Assembly (NCBI RefSeq): GCF_020089865.1
Contig: NZ_JAIRBM010000012.1
Span: forward strand, 62,001 to 126,000
Direction of reading: 5' to 3'
From: Microvirga puerhi
GTDB taxonomy: Bacteria > Pseudomonadota > Alphaproteobacteria > Rhizobiales > Beijerinckiaceae
DNA length: 64,000 nucleotides
This document shows, in pieces, positions 54,554-63,253 of the stretch. Positions within the stretch are counted from its first letter, which is position 1. The number at the start of each line of letters is the position of its first letter. A model generated the notes under the pieces. It did not search any database. It was not told the origin of the DNA and saw only the letters and a program-made list of their open reading frames with translations. The position numbers and the translations under genes are program-made.

Positions 54554-56332
54554 TTACCGAAGCGGCCAGAACACCATGATGAGCGGAACGCCAACCGCGA
54601 CGACGATGATCGACAGCGGCAGGCCGAGGCGCCAGTAATCGCCGAATCGATAACCGCCGGGTCCCATGACCAGCGTGTTGCACTGATGCCCGATCGGCGT
54701 CAGGAAATCGCATGCAGCACCGATGGCGACAGCCATCAGAAAGGCATCGGGCCGGAATCCGAGTTGGGTCGCAAAGCTCGCCGCAATCGGTGCCATGACG
54801 AGCACGGTCGCGGCATTGTTGAGGAATGGCGTCACCGCCATGGCGGTGACCATGATGAGTACAAGCGCTCCCGTGGGCGGAAGCATGTGGGCGATGGAAG
54901 AGAGCCACGTGGCGATGAGGTCCGTCCCACCCGTCGTCCGGATTGCCTCGCTGACCGGTATCAGGGCCCCAAGCATGACGATGATCGGCCACTCGATGTT
55001 CTCGTAAGCTTCCCGCAGAGTGATGGAACCGAAGAGGACCAAGAGAACAGCGGCACCGAAGAACGCGATCGCGACGGGAAGCAGATTGAAGGCCACGAGC
55101 ACCATGGCTCCTGCCAGGATGGCGATCGGCAACAGGCTGCGGCGAGCATTTCCAAGCCGGATCTCCCGCGCCGCGAGCGGCAGGCAGCCGAGTTCCTTCA
55201 GCGTCTCCGGCAACCGCTTCAGGTTGCCCTGCAGAACGACGACGTCCCCTGGCTGCAGCGCGATGGAGCGCAACCGCTCCTTGAAGCGCATCCCGCTTCG
55301 GCTCACCGCAAGCAGATTGACCTGAAACCTCTCGTAAAGTGCGATCTGCTCCGCGGACGTGCCGGTCAGAATCGAGTTCGGCCCGATGACTGCCTCGATG
55401 ACGCCGATCTCGTCGGTGGCCTCGTCGGTTTCCGGCCGCCGATGCTCATGACTGAGCTTCAATCCGGCACGGGCGACGACACTTTCCAGAGCGTCCGGCT
55501 CTCCTTCCAGAATCAGCACGTCATGCTCGCGGATCGCAGCATCGGGCAACGGGCTCGAAACACGGGTCTCGTTGCGGATGATGGCTGAGACCTTCACCGC
55601 ACCATTGGCCATCCGTCTCAGATCGGCCACCGTCTGCCCGGCGATATCCGACTCCGGCGGGACCCTCGCCTCCGTCATGTAATCGGTGATGTTGAGGGCG
55701 GCGTCGAGGGAGACAGCCCCTTTGCGCCCCTTGGGGAGCAGACGGTATCCGAAGGCAAGGAAGATCACTCCGGCGATCGCAATTCCCGCGCCGACCGGCG
55801 TGAAATCGAACATATGGAACGGCTCGCCGAGCAGCTCTCCCCTGACGCGGGAAACGATGATGTTCGGCGACGTGCCCACGAGCGTGACGATGCCACCAAG
55901 CAGAGACCCGAACGCCATGGGCATCAGGAAACTGGAGGGGGGCGTATTGGTGCGCCGCGCGATCTGGAACGCTACGGGAATCATCATGGCGAGGGCGCCG
56001 ATATTCTTCACGAAGGCCGACAGAAGCGTCACGACGCCGACGAGCACCACGACCTGGATCTGCGTGGTGCGAAGGTAAGGCGCGATGCGGTTCAATCCCG
56101 CCTCGAGCACCCCGGACTTCGCGACGGCGGCACTCACCAGAAGCGCGCTCGCCACGATGATCACGATGTCGTCGCTGAAGCCCGTGAAGGCCTTGTCGGC
56201 CGGGACGATACCCACGAGCACCGAGATCAGGAGGGATGCGGCAGCGACCACGTCGTAGCGGAAGCGCCCCCAGACGAAGAGGGCCATCATCCCGGCGACA
56301 ATGGCGAAGGCGAGAATTTGCGGATATGTCAT
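54554..56332 (-). CDS. SLC13/DASS-type transporter with two RCK-C (TrkA-C) domains
   Basis: A 592-residue membrane protein. The first half (about 1-190) and last third (about 400-592) are transporter repeats of the ArsB/NhaD-SLC13 superfamily, with VKNIGALAMMIPVA and VGTSPNIIVS in the first and the related FLNNAATVLVMAPIA and TPIGHQCNTLVMGPGGY in the second. Between them, about 205-375, lie two TrkA-C-like regulatory domains (ISDS-type strands such as HDVLILEGEPDALESV and PGDVVVLQGNLKRLPETL). Such proteins are often annotated as sulfate or dicarboxylate permeases; the substrate is not fixed by sequence. Confidence 0.88.
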   Translation of the reverse strand: MTYPQILAFAIVAGMMALFVWGRFRYDVVAAASLLISVLVGIVPADKAFTGFSDDIVIIVASALLVSAAVAKSGVLEAGLNRIAPYLRTTQIQVVVLVGVVTLLSAFVKNIGALAMMIPVAFQIARRTNTPPSSFLMPMAFGSLLGGIVTLVGTSPNIIVSRVRGELLGEPFHMFDFTPVGAGIAIAGVIFLAFGYRLLPKGRKGAVSLDAALNITDYMTEARVPPESDIAGQTVADLRRMANGAVKVSAIIRNETRVSSPLPDAAIREHDVLILEGEPDALESVVARAGLKLSHEHRRPETDEATDEIGVIEAVIGPNSILTGTSAEQIALYERFQVNLLAVSRSGMRFKERLRSIALQPGDVVVLQGNLKRLPETLKELGCLPLAAREIRLGNARRSLLPIAILAGAMVLVAFNLLPVAIAFFGAAVLLVLFGSITLREAYENIEWPIIVMLGALIPVSEAIRTTGGTDLIATWLSSIAHMLPPTGALVLIMVTAMAVTPFLNNAATVLVMAPIAASFATQLGFRPDAFLMAVAIGAACDFLTPIGHQCNTLVMGPGGYRFGDYWRLGLPLSIIVVAVGVPLIMVFWPLR

Positions 56333-56391
56333 GAAGGGCGCAGGGTAAGGACCGAGACCTTAACGCGCAACGCCCCTCATTGTGCCCGGCC

Positions 56392-56850
56392 CTACTGGCC
56401 GAGAACGAGAGCCCAATAGCGCCCGTAGCGGCTGTTCGAATCGGCGCGGGCCAGCCCGATGTAACGCGCTTGCGGCATCAGCAAATTCACGTTGTGCCCT
56501 GCGGAAGCCTGCCAACGCTTGATCGCCCCTTCGACCGAGGAGCTGCCGGCGGAAAGATTTTCAGCTGAGTAACCGCGAATGCCGAACTGATCCATGCGGC
56601 TGCCGAAATTGCCATGGCTCAAGGCCCCGGCCGCGGCGACGGCCCGAGCTTGGTATTCCGCTGCCTCGTTCAGACGCGGGTCCACTGCTACCGGGCTCAG
56701 GCCCTTGGAGACCCGATAGGCAGAGATCAGGGATGCGGCCGCCGCAGCATCCCTGGTAGAGCTCGAGAGCACTTCGCTCGTCCGCGGCAGATCGGTAGCG
56801 CAGCCGGCCAGCGTCAGCGCCGTCAGAACGCAAAGGAAAAAGGCCCGCAT
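56392..56850 (-). CDS. CAP-domain (SCP/PR1) lipoprotein
   Basis: A 152-residue secreted lipoprotein. The signal ends in the lipobox LTLAGC near residue 16. The remainder is a bacterial CAP domain: ISAYRVSKGLSPVAVDPRLNEAAEYQARAVA, then ALSHGNFGSRM with the conserved His, SAENLSAGSSSVEGAIKRWQAS with the conserved Glu, and GHNVNLLMPQARYIGLA. The ATG at 56850 is set by the signal peptide; the frame stays open 31 residues upstream. Bacterial CAP proteins are extracytoplasmic; their activity is unclear. Confidence 0.88.
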   Translation of the reverse strand: MRAFFLCVLTALTLAGCATDLPRTSEVLSSSTRDAAAAASLISAYRVSKGLSPVAVDPRLNEAAEYQARAVAAAGALSHGNFGSRMDQFGIRGYSAENLSAGSSSVEGAIKRWQASAGHNVNLLMPQARYIGLARADSNSRYGRYWALVLGQ

Positions 56851-56969
56851 GAGAATCGCCCCTTGGCGGCGTTGAATGCCGCTCCCCTTGAAAAAACCGT
56901 CCAGGCCGGTCATGTGGAACGCGACCGGACCGAGCCGTTGCATGCCACGTCATCGGTCGAGGGTCCAGA

Positions 56970-58259
56970 ATGCCTCCCGCGTCAGCTCACCGCATGCCCC
57001 CGCACTCCCCCTTTCGCGTCGCCGTGATTGGGGGTGGCCCAGCCGGCCTGATCGCCGCCGAGACTCTTGGGCGGGCTGGAATATCGGTCACCGTCTACGA
57101 TCGCATGCCCTCGCCCGGCCGCAAGCTCCTCATGGCCGGGCGCGGTGGCCTGAACCTGACCCACAATGAGGATTTTGCCCAGTTCATGAGCCGCTATGGG
57201 GCGGCTGAGCCCAGTCTGCGCCCCCTGATCGAGGCCTTCACCCCCGATGACCTCAGAGTCTGGGCTCATGGCCTGGGGCAAGAGACGTTCGTGGGCTCCA
57301 GCGGCCGGGTCTTCCCGAAGGCCTTCAAGGCCTCTCCTCTTCTGAGGGCCTGGCTGGGGCGTCTCGAAACGCTTGGTGTGCGCTTTGCCTTCCGCCACCG
57401 CTGGGATGGGTGGGATGGGGGGGGACGACTGCGATTCGGGAGCCCTGACGGTGAGATCATTGAGGCCCCCGATGCCGTGCTCCTGACCCTTGGAGGGGCA
57501 AGCTGGCCGCGCCTCGGATCCGACGGCGGCTGGGTTCCGCTTCTGATCGAGCGGGGCGTGACCCTCACACCGCTTCGCCCGTCCAATATGGGCTTCAAGG
57601 TCGCGTGGTCCGAGGCGATTCGCAGTCGGTTTGAAGGCGAACCTCTGAAGCGAATCGCCTTGGAATTCGAGGGCCGCCGCGTTCGGGGAGAGGCCATCGT
57701 CACGGCAACCGGGATCGAGGGCGGAGCGATCTACGCCCTCTCAGCCCCCTTGCGCGATGCCATCCTCCGCGAGGGCCAGGCAGCCCTGCGAATCGATCTG
57801 CGCCCTGATCTCACGCATGAGAGCCTCGCCAAGCGGCTCCAGGCCCCACGGCGTGGGCAGTCGCTGTCCACCTTCCTGCGCAAAGCGGCGGGCCTGTCAC
57901 CCTTAGGCGCCACGCTCCTGCGCGAGGGAAGTCCGGCGCCGCCGACGGATCCTGAAAATCTTGCCGCACTCATCAAGGCGGCTCCGCTGACCTTGACCGG
58001 CATACAGCCCCTCGATCGCGCCATCTCCACGGCCGGCGGCGTGCCTTTCACGGAACTCGATGAGAACTTGATGCTGCGCCGCCTGCCGGGGAATTTCCTG
58101 GCCGGCGAGATGCTCGACTGGGAGGCTCCGACGGGCGGCTATCTGCTTCAGGCGACCTTCGCCACCGGCATCGCGGCTGCCAAGGGCATCCTCCGATTCC
58201 TGGGGATTCCCGATGCCGCATTGACCGAATCCGGTCCGTCAGTCACACGGCACCCGTGA
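56970..58259 (+). CDS. Flavoprotein of the HI0933/BaiN family (TIGR03862-like)
   Basis: A 429-residue NAD(P)/FAD-dependent oxidoreductase. FAD fingerprint GGGPAGLIAAE is at about 21-31. SPGRKLLMAGRGGLNLTHNE, GRVFPKAFKASPLLRAWL, LTLGGASWPRLGSDG and the C-terminal LAGEMLDWEAPTGGYLLQATFATG are family blocks of HI0933-like proteins, close to the TIGR03862 subgroup. GAGGG lies 6 bases before ATG 56970. Reaction unknown; some relatives reduce enoyl groups of bile acids. Its stop overlaps the GTG start of recQ, a coupling worth noting. Confidence 0.9.
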   Translation: MPPASAHRMPPHSPFRVAVIGGGPAGLIAAETLGRAGISVTVYDRMPSPGRKLLMAGRGGLNLTHNEDFAQFMSRYGAAEPSLRPLIEAFTPDDLRVWAHGLGQETFVGSSGRVFPKAFKASPLLRAWLGRLETLGVRFAFRHRWDGWDGGGRLRFGSPDGEIIEAPDAVLLTLGGASWPRLGSDGGWVPLLIERGVTLTPLRPSNMGFKVAWSEAIRSRFEGEPLKRIALEFEGRRVRGEAIVTATGIEGGAIYALSAPLRDAILREGQAALRIDLRPDLTHESLAKRLQAPRRGQSLSTFLRKAAGLSPLGATLLREGSPAPPTDPENLAALIKAAPLTLTGIQPLDRAISTAGGVPFTELDENLMLRRLPGNFLAGEMLDWEAPTGGYLLQATFATGIAAAKGILRFLGIPDAALTESGPSVTRHP

Positions 58260-60058
58260 CCGACCCGCGACAGATTCTCCACGACGTCTTCGGATTTTCC
58301 TCCTTCCGCGAAGGACAGGAGGAGATCGTCCGTGCCGTGCTGGCGGGCGAGGACGTTCTGGCCGTCATGCCGACGGGGGCCGGGAAGTCCCTCTGCTATC
58401 AGCTGCCGACCCTGGCACGGCAGGGATTGACCCTAGTGGTCTCGCCTCTCATCGCCCTCATGCGCGACCAGGTGGCGGCGCTGCGCCATTTCGGCATCGA
58501 GGCCGGCAGCCTGAACTCGGCCAACGATGCGGACGAGAACCGCCGGGTCGGCGATGCCATCCGCGATGGACGCATGCGCCTGCTCTATGCCTCGCCGGAG
58601 CGGCTCGCCAATACCAATGCGACGGAATGGCTGGCGCGGGCCGGCGTCAATCTCCTGGCGATCGACGAGGCCCACTGCGTCTCGCAATGGGGACACGATT
58701 TCCGGCCCGAATATGCCATGCTCGGTGAGGTCCGCCGCCGGCTCGGCGGTGTCCAGACGATCGCGCTCACGGCAACGGCCGATGTGGCGACGCGTGGCGA
58801 TATCGTTGATCGCCTGTTCGAGGCGGAGCCGCGTCTGTTCATCCACGGCTTCGACCGGCCGAATCTGCGCCTTGCCATGCAGGCGAAGGAGAACTCGAAG
58901 CGCCAACTCTTCACTTTTCTGGACAAGCATCGCCACGAGAGCGGCATCGTCTATTGCTCATCGCGCGATTCCACCGAAAGACTTGCCGACTCGCTGTCCC
59001 AGGCCGGCTATCGCGCCCTGCCCTATCATGCAGGCATGGCGCAGGGAGACCGCGCCAAGAACCAGGACATCTTCCTGCAGGAAGATGGCATCGTCATGGT
59101 GGCGACGGTGGCCTTCGGGATGGGAATCGACAAGCCGGATGTGCGGTTCGTGGCGCATGCGGCATTGCCCAAATCCATCGAGGCCTATTACCAGGAGATC
59201 GGTCGTGCCGGGCGCGATGGTGCCGCAGCGGACACGCTTACTCTCTACGGCCTCGACGACATGCGCCTACGCCGTTCGCAGATCGAGGACAGCGAATCCT
59301 CCGATGAGCAGAAGCGCATCGAGCGGCAGCGTCTCAATGCGCTCGTCGCCCTCTGCGAGGCGCCACGCTGCCGGCGCCAGACACTGCTGGCCTATTTCGG
59401 CGAAAGTACGGAGCCATGCGGCAACTGCGATCTGTGCATCGATGGCGTGATGTCCTTCGACGGAACCGTCGAGGCGCAAAAGCTGCTCTCGGCAATCGTG
59501 CGCACCGGCGAACGGTTCGGCACCGAGCATCTGATCAGTATCCTTGTCGGCGAGGAAACCGATGCGGTCCGTCGCTTCGGCCATGCGCAACTCAAGACCT
59601 TCGGCGTGGGAGCCGATCGTTCGAAGACCGAATGGCGCTCCCTGTTGCGTCAGATCTATGCGGCAGGGCTCGTCAGTCTCGAGCTTGCGGAATATGGACG
59701 CTGGACACTGACCGACAGGGGCGTCGCTGTTCTCAAGGGTCAGGAGGGAATCGAGCTGCGCTCGGACGTCCTGATGAAGCCGCGAGAGCGCCGCCGTCGG
59801 CGTGCCGGTTTCGAGGCTCATGCTGCGGTCTCAGGCGACGATCCGCTGCTGATGGAGCTCAAGGCCCTACGTACGCGCCTCGCCAAGGAAGAAGGCGTGC
59901 CCGCCTATGTGATCTTCTCAGATCGCAGTCTCATCGACATGGCCGCCAAGAAGCCGCGCTCTGCACGGGACTTCGGCGAGATCCACGGTGTGGGCCAAGC
60001 CAAGCTCGACCGCTATGCAGATGCTTTTCTGTCTGTCGTCCGGGAACACGCAGACTAG
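58256..60058 (+). CDS. recQ: ATP-dependent DNA helicase RecQ
   Basis: A 600-residue 3'-5' DNA helicase. Walker A is MPTGAGKS (38-45), Walker B is DEAHCVSQWGHDFRPEY, motif V is FGMGIDKPDVRFV and motif VI is YYQEIGRAGRDG. The zinc-binding cysteines are in CEAPRCRRQTLLAYFGE and PCGNCDLC. A winged-helix RQC region follows, and the C-terminal 75 residues are an HRDC domain (LRTRLAKEEGVPAYVIFSDRSL). The start is GTG 58256 overlapping the flavoprotein stop. It acts in recombination repair and fork restart. Confidence 0.95.
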   Translation: MTDPRQILHDVFGFSSFREGQEEIVRAVLAGEDVLAVMPTGAGKSLCYQLPTLARQGLTLVVSPLIALMRDQVAALRHFGIEAGSLNSANDADENRRVGDAIRDGRMRLLYASPERLANTNATEWLARAGVNLLAIDEAHCVSQWGHDFRPEYAMLGEVRRRLGGVQTIALTATADVATRGDIVDRLFEAEPRLFIHGFDRPNLRLAMQAKENSKRQLFTFLDKHRHESGIVYCSSRDSTERLADSLSQAGYRALPYHAGMAQGDRAKNQDIFLQEDGIVMVATVAFGMGIDKPDVRFVAHAALPKSIEAYYQEIGRAGRDGAAADTLTLYGLDDMRLRRSQIEDSESSDEQKRIERQRLNALVALCEAPRCRRQTLLAYFGESTEPCGNCDLCIDGVMSFDGTVEAQKLLSAIVRTGERFGTEHLISILVGEETDAVRRFGHAQLKTFGVGADRSKTEWRSLLRQIYAAGLVSLELAEYGRWTLTDRGVAVLKGQEGIELRSDVLMKPRERRRRRAGFEAHAAVSGDDPLLMELKALRTRLAKEEGVPAYVIFSDRSLIDMAAKKPRSARDFGEIHGVGQAKLDRYADAFLSVVREHAD

Positions 60059-60101
60059 GATTTGTCCTCGCGGGATTGCCAGACGACAGGCCAACTCCTC
60101 A

Positions 60102-61241
60102 TCAGGCGGCCGCGCGACGCTCGCTACCGGCGACGTCGACCCAATGTCCCTCATGCGCGCTGCGGGCGATGGCGTCCACGGTCCGTTCGATACGAATGCC
60201 GGTTTCGAAATCGATGATGTGGGCAGGCTCTCCGGCTATGCGCCGCATAAGCTCGCGGCATTCGATGATCTTGAGTTCGTTAAAGCCGAGCCCATGCCCT
60301 GGAGCAGGAATGAACTTGTCATAGGGCGGATGCTGCGGTGCCGCCAGAATGGCGCTGAATCCCTGCACATGCGGAGCCGCCTCCGTCGTGTAGAGCTGGA
60401 CCTCGTTCATCCGCTCCTGATCGTACATGATCGTGCCTTTCGACCCGAAGATCTGGACGAAGATGCGTCCCTTCCGCCCCCAGGCGGAGCGGTTGAGCGC
60501 AATCAATCCCGAAGCGCCGTTCTGCAGTTCGAGCAGAATCGTCGCAATGTCGTAAGTTTCGACCGCGCGTCGTCCGCCGCTCTTCAGTGGGCGATCCGCA
60601 AAGGGCTTCGCCATGTGGCCGCAGACGCGTCGGACACCGCCGAACAGGATTGTGATAAGGCTCAGGGCATGGACACCGAAATCGTCGAGCGCACCGTGCC
60701 CCGAGGTGGCTTCGCTCTTCCAGTAAAAGAAGGCCTCCGGATCGGCCATGAAATCCTCATCCATCTCGATGCGGACATGGTTCACCTCGCCGATCCGGTC
60801 CTCGGAGACCAGCCGTTGGATCAGGCGCATCATCGGATTCTGGATATAATTATAGCCGAGCACTGCCACTTTTCCTGAGCTGCGTGCCACGTCATGCATC
60901 CGTTCCGCATCGGCCAATGCGGTTGCCATCGGCTTTTCGCACCACACGTGCTTGCCAGCCTCCAGCGCAGCAATGGCCATGTCCGGATGAAAAGCATTCG
61001 GCGTGGTGATCGACACCACATCGACATCAGGATCGGTCACAAGCGCTCGCCAGTCGCCGGTGGCCTTTTCGAACCCGAGTTCCTGCGCTTTTTGCAGAGC
61101 CAGATCCGCCGATGCTTCCGCAAGGGCGGCAAGACGCGGCCGCGACACATCGCCGAAAACCGGCGCCACCGCATTCCAGGCCAGTGCGTGACACTTGCCC
61201 ATATAGCCTGTGCCGATCAGTCCGATTCCAAGTGGTTTCAT
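60102..61241 (-). CDS. Gfo/Idh/MocA-family oxidoreductase
   Basis: A 379-residue NAD(P)-dependent dehydrogenase. The Rossmann motif GTGYMG is at 10-15, and the family EKP motif is in HVWCEKPMATAL. A second domain includes DFGVHALSLITILFGG with the active-site Asp/His pair. It lies 1 base after the CUT2 ATPase gene, in a sugar-import operon, so it most likely oxidises the imported sugar or polyol (inositol and xylose are typical substrates). The start at 61241 is preferred to the longer frame at 61292, which overlaps the ATPase gene. Confidence 0.9.
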   Translation of the reverse strand: MKPLGIGLIGTGYMGKCHALAWNAVAPVFGDVSRPRLAALAEASADLALQKAQELGFEKATGDWRALVTDPDVDVVSITTPNAFHPDMAIAALEAGKHVWCEKPMATALADAERMHDVARSSGKVAVLGYNYIQNPMMRLIQRLVSEDRIGEVNHVRIEMDEDFMADPEAFFYWKSEATSGHGALDDFGVHALSLITILFGGVRRVCGHMAKPFADRPLKSGGRRAVETYDIATILLELQNGASGLIALNRSAWGRKGRIFVQIFGSKGTIMYDQERMNEVQLYTTEAAPHVQGFSAILAAPQHPPYDKFIPAPGHGLGFNELKIIECRELMRRIAGEPAHIIDFETGIRIERTVDAIARSAHEGHWVDVAGSERRAAA

Positions 61242-61242
61242 A

Positions 61243-62028
61243 TCATACCATGCCGCCGAGTTCGACCGAGAGGGATTGCAGTTCCTTGCCACCGGCCATC
61301 AGGTTCTGCAATTCGTCGATCTGAATCTCGGACTTCGTGAAGGTCCCGAGCGTGCGGCCGCGATTGAGCACGGTGAAGCGATCACCCACGGCATAAGCAT
61401 GGCGCACGTTGTGAGTAATGAAGATGACGCCAAGACCTTTCTGACGCACCTGATGAATGTATTTCAGAACCATGGAGGTCTGCGCGACACCGAGCGCCGA
61501 AGTCGGCTCGTCGAGGATCAGCACTTTCGCGCCGAAATACACCGCGCGCGCGATCGCGACGCACTGGCGCTCGCCGCCGGAGAGCGTTCCCACCGCCTGG
61601 TTTGGGTCGCGGACATCGATGCCGATCCGATGCATTTCCTCCCGCGTCACCTCGTTGCAATGGTCGAAATCGATGAAACGGAGCGGCCAGACGCCTTTCC
61701 TCGGCTCGCGTCCCATGAAGAAGTTTCGCGTAACTGACATGAGGGGGATCATGGCGAGATCCTGATAGACGGTTGCGATGCCTGCATCGAGCGCATCGCG
61801 CGGGCTCGTAAACGCAACGTGTTGACCATCGACCAGGAACTCGCCGCTCGTCGGACGATGCACGCCGGCGAGGGTCTTGATGAGGGTGGATTTGCCGGCG
61901 CCGTTGTCGCCGAGAAGGCACATCACCTCCCCACGACCAACGGTGAGCGAAACGCCCGAGAGGGCGATCACGGAGCCGAAATGCTTGACCACGTTGCGGA
62001 TGTCGATGAGGGGAGCCGTAGAGGTCAT
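61243..62028 (-). CDS. Sugar (CUT2) ABC transporter ATP-binding protein, single-domain
   Basis: A 261-residue ABC ATPase. Walker A GDNGAGKS is at 40-47, followed by [23 protein letters not shown], a Q-loop region typical of ribose/fructose systems, the signature [14 protein letters not shown] (Cys for the usual Arg) and Walker [13 protein letters not shown]. Most CUT2 ATPases are double-length; this single-domain form resembles FrcA of rhizobial fructose systems. It is one base from the permease gene and one base from the dehydrogenase gene. Confidence 0.9.
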   Translation of the reverse strand: MTSTAPLIDIRNVVKHFGSVIALSGVSLTVGRGEVMCLLGDNGAGKSTLIKTLAGVHRPTSGEFLVDGQHVAFTSPRDALDAGIATVYQDLAMIPLMSVTRNFFMGREPRKGVWPLRFIDFDHCNEVTREEMHRIGIDVRDPNQAVGTLSGGERQCVAIARAVYFGAKVLILDEPTSALGVAQTSMVLKYIHQVRQKGLGVIFITHNVRHAYAVGDRFTVLNRGRTLGTFTKSEIQIDELQNLMAGGKELQSLSVELGGMV

Positions 62029-62029
62029 A

Positions 62030-63181
62030 TCAGCGCTCTCCCGTCACTTTGCGGCGGATGAAGTTATTGAACAGCACGGCGAGCAGCAGCATGGCGCCCA
62101 GGAAGACCTGGAACCAGTCCGAATCGAAGCGGGTATACGTCAGACCGATCGACACCATGCCGAAGATGATGGCGCCGAAGAACGCACCGATGGCCGAGCC
62201 ATAGCCTCCCGTGAGCAGACAGCCTCCGATCACTGCGGCGATGATCGCCTCGAATTCCTTTTGGAAGCCGCGGCGGGAATCCGTCGAGCCGGCGTCAAGA
62301 ACGGTCAGAATCGCCACAAGTGCGGCTGCACAGGCCGTCAGCATGAAGAGCCCGGTTTTCACCCGGTCGACCGGAACACCGGAATTGCGTGCCGCATTCG
62401 GATCGCCGCCAGACGCGAAGATCCAATTGCCTGCACGCGTGCGCAGCAAGATCCAAGTGGCCAGGATGGCGAAGAGCACGAACCATATGATGGAGACCGG
62501 AACCCCCGTGACGGTCGGCGTCCCGTTGGGAAACTTGCCGATGACATCATGGGCGGCGAGCCATCGGAAAGGGCCCTCAAGGGCATTCCCGGAAAAGATC
62601 CCACGGATGATTCCTTCGCCCGCACTGTCACCGATGCCGCGCATCTGGGTCGATCCGCCGGTAGCCCATTTCAATCCGACGAGAGAGAGGCCACGCAGGA
62701 TGAACAAGAATGCCAGCGTGACGATGAACGAAGGCAACCGCGTCCGAATGACGAGTTGTCCATTGAGGCAGCCGAGCAGAGCGGCGACCACGAAGGTCGC
62801 GGCGATGGCAAGCAGGAGAGGCCAGCCGGTCAGCGTCAGGAAGGAACCGAAGACCAAGCCGGCGAAAGCGACCATCGATCCGATGGACAGGTCGAACTCG
62901 CCACCGATCATCAAGAGCGCTGCAGCAATCGCCAGAATGCCGAGCTGGGATGCCGGCGTGAGGATGTTCATGATGCCCGCCAGCGTGAACATCGAGGAAT
63001 CGGCGGTCCAGAGAAAGAAGATCGTGACCAGCACGAGACCGGCGAGCGCACCGAGCTCAGGCCGACGCATGATCTTGGTGAGGAGCGAGACGTCTTTCAG
63101 ACGCTCGTCCCGAGTAGGCGTAGCAGTGGGACCGGGAGGGACTGGCGCCACGGGCGCAGTCGAATGGCTGACATCCGTCAT
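62030..63181 (-). CDS. Sugar (CUT2) ABC transporter permease
   Basis: A 383-residue RbsC-family permease. A proline-rich N terminus precedes about ten membrane helices, including [31 protein letters not shown], the strongly conserved RbsC/FrcC block, and [16 protein letters not shown]. The later [18 protein letters not shown] and [25 protein letters not shown] are also family blocks. GGGAGG lies directly upstream of ATG 63181, which decides the start over 63202. Partner of the upstream binding protein and downstream ATPase. Confidence 0.92.
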   Translation of the reverse strand: MTDVSHSTAPVAPVPPGPTATPTRDERLKDVSLLTKIMRRPELGALAGLVLVTIFFLWTADSSMFTLAGIMNILTPASQLGILAIAAALLMIGGEFDLSIGSMVAFAGLVFGSFLTLTGWPLLLAIAATFVVAALLGCLNGQLVIRTRLPSFIVTLAFLFILRGLSLVGLKWATGGSTQMRGIGDSAGEGIIRGIFSGNALEGPFRWLAAHDVIGKFPNGTPTVTGVPVSIIWFVLFAILATWILLRTRAGNWIFASGGDPNAARNSGVPVDRVKTGLFMLTACAAALVAILTVLDAGSTDSRRGFQKEFEAIIAAVIGGCLLTGGYGSAIGAFFGAIIFGMVSIGLTYTRFDSDWFQVFLGAMLLLAVLFNNFIRRKVTGER

Positions 63182-63212
63182 GAAGACCTCCCTTGAAAAC
63201 AACCGGTAAAAG

Positions 63213-63244
63213 TGAGGCTCGCGGTCACGCGACCGCGAGCCTCA
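63213..63244 (-). terminator. Attenuator hairpin between the CUT2 binding protein and permease genes
   Basis: A 14-bp perfect stem (arms 63213-63226 and 63231-63244, 4-base loop). On the minus strand it is followed by CTTTT. Lying between the binding-protein and permease genes, it plays the same role as the dppA-dppB hairpin. Confidence 0.8.
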
Positions 63245-63253
63245 TAGGATGGC

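Noticed and set aside
61877..63196. 439-codon plus-strand frame opposite the CUT2 permease
   Set aside because: Low-complexity charged shadow of the permease gene; no family resemblance.
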